Shown here one piece after another: positions 58,342-64,000 of a stretch of DNA of 64,000 bases. A model generated the notes under the pieces. It searched no databases, was not told the DNA's origin, and saw only the letters and a program-made list of their open reading frames with translations. How positions within the stretch are numbered: the stretch's first letter is position 1; each line of letters begins with the position of its first letter. Origin of the DNA: Polytrichum commune (Eukaryota > Streptophyta > Polytrichopsida > Polytrichales > Polytrichaceae); the NCBI GenBank assembly GCA_950295325.1, contig OX485804.1, forward strand, positions 37,126,429 to 37,190,428. The letters run 5' to 3'. Both the position numbers and the translations under genes were made by a program.

Positions 58342-58503
58342 CATCCATTCATCACAATTAAACGTGCACTGCATCAAGTGCTGAGAAACTAAGTGAGTTG
58401 ACAGACTATATATGCAACTGAGCATCCATTCATCACAATTAAACGTGCACTGCATCAAGTGCTGAGAAACTATGTGAGTTGACAGACTATAAATGCAAGT
58501 GAG
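58342..58503 (+). repeat. 81-bp tandem duplication
   Basis: 'catccattcatcacaatta' through 'gactata(t/a)atgcaa(c/g)tgagc' occurs at 58342-58422 and 58423-58503 with only a few differences. It lies directly behind the coding-like exon at 58532 (minus strand). Confidence 0.85.
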
Positions 58504-58531
58504 CAGACTTTCCAGACATTCCATCTCATAT

Positions 58532-58906
58532 TCAGTGTAGATGCGTCATGCGTTGTGTCAAAATCTTGATGGCTCTATCTTGTATGGAAGGTAACTTCTT
58601 GAAATTCTTGAACACTTTTTCCTTGAATTCTTGGGTGACATCTTTTGCACACGTTATTATACTCAAGTTAGCCGTTATGACTTTGGACCGTGTTGACCAA
58701 ATCAATGCAACCCCATCCATGACCAACTCATTGTTGTTCTTGACGTAATAATCCAGGAAACTAGCATTTGCAGGCCCAATCCAGCTCCACCTACAACAAA
58801 TACGCGGTTGACCTTCTAGAGTCCAGTTACAATCAACTGCCGCGACAAGAAAGTCAATGTAGCAGCATCCGGGCCCTTTCATGGCCTGGGCTACACTGTG
58901 AAATGT
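58532..58906 (-). CDS. Unrecognised coding-like exon (about 120 codons)
   Basis: An open minus frame that reads like real protein: TFHSVAQAMKGPGCC, AAVDCNWTLEG, RICCRWSWIGPA, DYYVKNNNELVMDG, STRSKVI, then a lysine-rich helix (EFKEKVFKNFKKLP) before the stop. It is rich in Cys and Trp, with codon use unlike the flanks. A stop lies just upstream, with AG acceptor-like sites before the first residues, so this would be a terminal exon. No upstream exon was found in the next 2 kb, so it may be an orphaned gene fragment. The DG-x(5)-TRS spacing faintly recalls the C-terminal strands of violaxanthin de-epoxidase-like lipocalins; I would not rely on that. Confidence 0.45.
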   Translation of the reverse strand, partial: TFHSVAQAMKGPGCCYIDFLVAAVDCNWTLEGQPRICCRWSWIGPANASFLDYYVKNNNELVMDGVALIWSTRSKVITANLSIITCAKDVTQEFKEKVFKNFKKLPSIQDRAIKILTQRMTHLH

Positions 58907-58949
58907 TTCTGGTGTTTAGTGTCAAGTGAACTATTTGCTAAGGGTTACA

Positions 58950-59190
58950 GTACACTGATTATCTCAATTAGTATGTGTTACGATTCAGAGTTACGCCTAG
59001 TGCAATAACATCTTACTCAGGAGTTCAATTTTACTAATAAAAGTTCAATAGGTTGTTCAGACATTATAGAAAATAATTGACTTTGCTAGGTAAAATATCC
59101 CATTCTTGTTAAATAGTTATACCATTATGTAACTCCAAATAGTAACATGCACTAAGTGGGATAATTAGTATAGCTCAAATTGCTTAGAGA
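58950..59190. mobile_element. Possible MITE related to the 11814 element, ~240 bp
   Basis: Inverted imperfect ends: 'acactgattatctcaattag' near 58953 and, on the other strand, 'atactaattatcccacttag' near 59180. The same end words frame 11814-13331. Non-coding. Confidence 0.4.
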
Positions 59191-61020
59191 CCTAAAAATG
59201 TCGCATCCGCTGATCATTACTTGTCAATATAGGTTGCCTCTTTACCCAAGCAAAATGAGTAACGTAGGCATAGTCCCCATTATAAAGTAAGTATTACAAT
59301 AGTCTACTTTTATTAGGCCGGTGACACTAAATACCATAAATGGTGTAGAACATGCTCAATAGTGTGACTACAACTAATTCCCGGACATTTCATAAGTATC
59401 CAAAATATATATTATCGAGAAGAAGTCTATGGGGGGTGAAATGGGCTTCTGGCCTCTTGTGAGACCACGTCGTTCTTTGCTACCTTGGAGACTCCGTCCT
59501 TTATGTGAGTGCAATTACAATAGTAGACCAAATTGTTGTATAAAATAAATTGTTGCATCAAATAAGTAAGCAAAGTATCACTACAAATTTCGATGAGAAT
59601 CTAAAACACTAATATCTATAGTAGCATATTTGCTCATACAACTCCACATGCTTGGAAAATAAAACTGGCTCATCCTAGCAGCTCAAAACCTTAAGTCAAT
59701 ACAATATGTCATGCTCTTCAAAACACAACAATACTGACATTACATACTGTGGATGTCTTGCTCTTTGTGTTGCAACCCCCCGTCTCCACCACCAACCTTA
59801 CTAGAGATGATAATGGTGTCAAATGTATTAAACCAAGGAAATTGATTTTTATTTATTTCTAAGTTGATTCAACTCCAGGATATAATTGAAGATCCCACTT
59901 TGGTCTTGGGATCCAATTGAGATGAATGACCCACATACCTATAGGGGCATGCTTTTACTTTATCTTCTAAAGTTTGGTACACTACAAGCATATGAGACTT
60001 GGGCAACACGTCATACATCGGTGGAGAAATTTGCAAATTTATCATATTGATAGATTTATAGATTTTTCAATAAGGCAAGACAATTTTCATCAATGTTTAA
60101 AGTGTTGTCCAAGTTTCATATGCTTGTAGTGGTAGTAGCTTGAATGCTTATGTGATAAGAATTTAACAACATCATAGCCAACCAAATGCCATAATTTTGC
60201 CTCTTTGAGTTGGTCCCCACCAAATTTGAGGAGGTTTGGAAAAGGTTTGTCTCCATAGGTTTGTGGTTAATTCATCTCAACTAGGTTGCACTAGACCAAT
60301 TCAAGTCTCTCATGTTTATTCTAGCATCAAATCAACCAAAAATGTAGACTTGAAGGGGTCCAGTTTAAAGACAAAGACAACTAGCCCTAGTCATTGGGGG
60401 ACCCTTTCATATCTAACCCAATAGCATTGAATCCGACCAAGACCGGATGTCTTGGTCTTTACGTTGGGCCCCAACAACCACACCGAGGCAATACTAAGAG
60501 CCTAGTAAAGTCACGCCCCCGCCCCACAAATAAATTTGAGGTTGATGCATCTTAATTGCCCAAGTTGCATTAGACGAATTCAGGGTCTCTAATGCATCCA
60601 AGGTCAAATCAAATAGAATGAAGATTGTGTGTTATGGTTTACAGTCGATTGCACTTGAATCACCTTCGGTAGATTGCTAAGGGCCCAGCTCAAAGAGCAT
60701 GACATCTACGCTATTTTGTCTAGTTAGTGTGGGCTACCATTTGGAGTTATGCATTGCTGTAACATTTTATTGAGAGTATCATTGTTTACCCAACTAACAT
60801 AAGTAGTTAGTATGCACACCAAAGAATATGATATAACTGAGTTGGTAAAATCCGATAATGTCGGTTAAAAAATTTATAATTCCAAATGATAACCCCACAC
60901 TAATCAGACAAGATCGTGTGTTCCGACGTGCAGCATGTGCACAGAGAGTTCGTCAGAGGTAGGTAAGACCATGCGGTATACATAGCAATAGAAAACCATG
61001 CGGCCACATCAATGATTGTA
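59191..61020. other. No gene recognised
   Basis: AT-rich; no coding frame, TIR pair or tandem array stands out. Confidence 0.4.
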
Positions 61021-61239
61021 GAGAACCGGCAGTTAGTTACAGAGGAACCGGTTGAGTTTGAGAAATAACTGGTTGAAGTTCAAGACTGCAGGAGAATTAC
61101 CGATCACTTTAGAGGAATCTATGGAATATACGTCAAATTAATGTAGAAAAACCGAAGGATGTCAACATGTAACCGGTTGGACTTGCAAACACTAGGATCA
61201 TCTCAACCGATTATGCATGCCCAAAAATCTCCCCGATCA
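61021..61239 (+). repeat. Full-length copy of dispersed repeat R1
   Basis: Runs from 'gagaaccggcagttagtta' to 'atgcatgcccaaaaatctcc'. It is the closest relative of the copy at 7931, with perfect AACCGGTT words in both the proximal and the distal half. Confidence 0.75.
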
Positions 61240-62750
61240 CTGGGCGACATCCTGTATATAGCCACTCACAATTACAGCTCAAATACAGTAGATGAAACAT
61301 TAAAGAGCATTGTACTTTCCTTCCAAGATAGGGTGATATACTTGAAAATAGCAGAGGCAAACATAGAACATGACATCATGAACCTGTCAAGGTATTGTGC
61401 TTGTGGATGACGACATTGCATTGTGCTCTAAGTTACAGTCAGTGGGCCTCCAGTGGACACATTTTCTGATGAGCCCACGTCTCTGAGGATATTTAACACC
61501 CGGTTAGTACCAAGTATAGTAGATCAGGACCCATCCGGCAATCTGTAGGGTGCCAGAATTTTGATTGGGCTGAGACTGAATTTCAATCTGGTAAGGGATT
61601 GAATTTCGTTCGGGTCACAACCAATAATGCCACGACACATGTCTTGGTTTTGAGTTCTAAAGTGAGTAGTGAACAGTTAGAATGAGCGCTTATGATAGAC
61701 TCTAGACATTGGTAATATGTTCAAGCCAACTTTTGGTTTAAAACATTCTCACAGTAATGAATAAAGTTACCGAATAAACTGCAGTCTTCCTTACTATTTC
61801 TACCTTCCTACATGTGAGAAATACGCACCTCCTTATACTTCTCTAGATTTGACGCAAAATCTCAAGTGATTGGTTGTAGGTGTCTCTACTCTAGATGACT
61901 GACAGGTCTGAATCAAGGCCCTGTCCATGCACGTAGGCTATTGGATGCACATGTTATTTTGGTGTTCACTGTTGGAACCACACTCAAGTATGGGTGTCCC
62001 ATACAGAAAATTTTACCATATTAGGTCCTTTTAGCCTACACTTCATAGGGATTTGAACCTTCGCTAACAACAAGAGGCCAACATGATCAAGGAGGTACAT
62101 TTGATCACACTTTCAATATCTCTAGTAATTATAAGACCTAAAAAGAACTGTGCAAGGTGGAAATAGGGAGAACCACATGTTGTCCTACATGCATCATGCA
62201 CAAAAGTTAGAGCCCAATGCATGAATTAGTGTATCAAGAGTAAGAGCAATATCTATCATCTCTGGAAAAACAATTCACTGAGTGATGAGCTATCCGGGGG
62301 CAAAAGCCATATGCTCAAACCCACATACAAAGAGGACACATGGCTCAGGCTAATTAACTTGAATTTTTCAGGAATATTGAACCCTCTTCAAAACTTGCTG
62401 TTCAGCCACTGGGTAATGTGCAATCACATGTCAAATCATCTTTATATCAATAAATTGGTAACTGTACAGAATACACAATTATGCTAATGTATAACTATGT
62501 ACATTGCTTTGGTATGCACAAATACCACTCGATCAGGTGGAGGTCAACAACCAGAAAAACCTTACTGCATCATGATTCATAAAGGATGAACCAGAGAGTT
62601 GAAAGCAGCATCCCTTGCTGTGCAATTTTTCCAGGAAGCAGCTGAGATTAAAATATTTGTCAGGAAGCGATCGCTATGATGTAAAACCAATATACACTTC
62701 CAGGTCATAATGCAGATAGCTCGCAATTGCACCAGAGAGATGCATCCCAG
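61240..62750. other. No gene recognised; 3' flank of the right-edge gene
   Basis: Less repetitive than the rest of the window. The part next to 62750 is probably 3' UTR of the minus-strand gene. A weak B-box-like word (GGTTCAAATCCC, minus strand near 62050) was seen without a convincing SINE body. Confidence 0.35.
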
Positions 62751-64000
62751 CTACTTGAGATGAACATGGCATCCTGCTCCCCAAAGGATGGTCCCTGATT
62801 GATGGACAAAGAGCCGCTTCCAGCGAGAACTCTGTACATAAGCAGCCAGCACATCCTTATATATATACATCATCTTGCCAAAAATTATAGTTTTCATGAC
62901 TACACATACCCTCATGAAATACTAAATGGATAATACACTGTTACTCATGAAGCTTAAGATGTCATCAAATACTGACATGTATTCAAAAGCTAACCACAAC
63001 GCCATCCTCTGGCCAGAAGCTTGATTGCAGATCATAAAAAACAGGAATATTCCTATGTGAGCCACTACAACATACTAACTCAAGTATTACAATGGACCAG
63101 TAAATTCAGCAGAGAGAACAGACAGCTGTAAACAAAGCGATAACAACTCCAAACTCTTCATTTCACAAGCTTCACCAGCTAAATTGGACGTGACAAACAA
63201 ACTTGTCATGCACAGAATGCAATATAATACATTGAATGTTCTAAGTTTCTTGTTGATTTGAGTGCAACTTCATAGCCACACATGCCCCAGCACTCTGAAA
63301 TAAGGTGTGACCTTCTAAAATCGATGGGGGGATGCATGTCAAGAATGAATCTTACCAGATATCGATCAACTTTGTTAAGTCCTCTTTTAGCAGACCTGAG
63401 CCAATGCCAAGCAAGTGATCCACCTGCAGAATAGTCATCTAAGACGTTCAGCTCCGTTCATGGACAGAGAGCTTAGCTTCAACTGATCGAGACCCATGGC
63501 CTCGCATGTCAACCAACTTGGTGAGCCTACACTAGAACCCATGTCAAACCAAAGCCACATGTATCGATGATACAGGGTGGTGTTGGGAAGCTAGACACTT
63601 ACATGATATGTCAAGCATGTCGCAGACCAAGGTCATTTCTTTTGCAGCCAGGTCACTCGGGGTTTGAGCCCTTTCCAACAGCTCCATTTACAGGGGCAAC
63701 CTCGACGGCCCACATTGCAAAGAAAAAACACCACATCAAATGCACATGTCATCATCGTCAAGTTGAACTGCCATACCCAGAACACACATCGTCATCATTC
63801 TCATCACCCATCCCATCACAAAAACCTCCCCGTAACCTTTGCCTAAGGGCGTTCGTCTCATGTTGCATCATGAAGAGTTGCTCTTTCAAACTCGAATTCT
63901 CGTCCTCCAAGTAAGCAATGTGCCTTTCCTGCTCTGCAAGCCGGAAGTCCATCACATGTGACATGTTATTAACATCATTTCCAGATGTAGGATGGATCAT
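62751..64000 (-). CDS. 3' end of a coiled-coil protein gene, partial, probably three exons visible
   Basis: Minus strand, running in from beyond the window. The first exon piece (64000 to about 63826) encodes a heptad-rich coiled coil (FRLAEQERHIAYLEDENSS, LKEQLFMMQ). It reads on to a stop at 63758 with an acidic tail (GDENDDDVCSGYGSST) if unspliced. Alternatively a donor at 63825 joins a 68-nt exon at 63423-63356 (acceptor CTGCAG|G, donor CTG|GTAAG) reading GSLAWHWLRSAKRGLNKVD. That joins an exon from 62831 to the TAG at 62753-62751 reading SSRWKRLFVHQSGTILWGA. Phases agree for all joins (one base plus two, then zero). The coiled coil is clear; the two small exons are inference from splice sites and protein-like text. 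Family not recognised. Confidence 0.5.

Noticed and set aside
1..64000. CRISPR array or bacterial operon structure
   Set aside because: All tandem arrays here are contiguous units without unique spacers, and genes have spliceosomal introns.

Overview
The window looks like nuclear DNA of a land plant, most likely a moss. It is AT-rich, gene-poor and crowded with decayed transposons, and its genes have short introns with plant-type GT-AG borders. The strongest taxonomic clue is an immune-receptor gene that fuses a protein kinase to an NB-ARC domain and leucine-rich repeats. This kinase-NLR class is known from mosses. Species cannot be fixed from sequence alone.

Layout. 1-13.8 kb: no gene recognised; small repeats, a dispersed AACCGGTT-bearing repeat (R1), foldback elements and two non-autonomous PIF/Harbinger-like elements. 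13.8-16.3 kb: a small secreted EG45-like (expansin-related, plant natriuretic peptide type) gene in two exons with a visible promoter. 17-23.7 kb: TIR elements, a tRNA-like SINE, otherwise nothing recognised. 23.7-31.0 kb, minus strand: the kinase-NB-ARC-LRR gene. It has three exons, and its last exon carries about 43 nearly identical 72-bp LRR units. The reading frame is broken once at a T6 tract and ends at a point-like nonsense codon inside the repeat array, with decayed repeats continuing behind it.

33-42.5 kb: duplicated blocks, two more Harbinger-like copies (one with a matching empty site elsewhere in the window), a long inverted repeat and one gene fragment. 42.5-46.1 kb: two pieces of decayed LINE-type retrotransposon. 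The C-terminal piece is split by an 815-bp element whose ends are G/C homopolymer tracts and which has a perfect 8-bp target duplication; a second member of that family lies at 53.3 kb. 47.6-48.7 kb: the 3' part of a DUF7869-like transposon protein with one in-frame stop. 55.7-57.1 kb, minus strand: an intact, intronless, GC-rich, secreted GH30 glycoside hydrolase, a good candidate for horizontal acquisition. 58.5 kb: an unrecognised coding-like exon. 62.75-64 kb, minus strand: the 3' end of a coiled-coil gene running off the window.

The genes do not form an obvious pathway. The EG45-like protein and GH30 enzyme would act in the apoplast or cell wall, while the kinase-NLR would be an intracellular immune sensor. 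GC figures are estimates by eye, and family assignments rest on motif recognition, not database searches.
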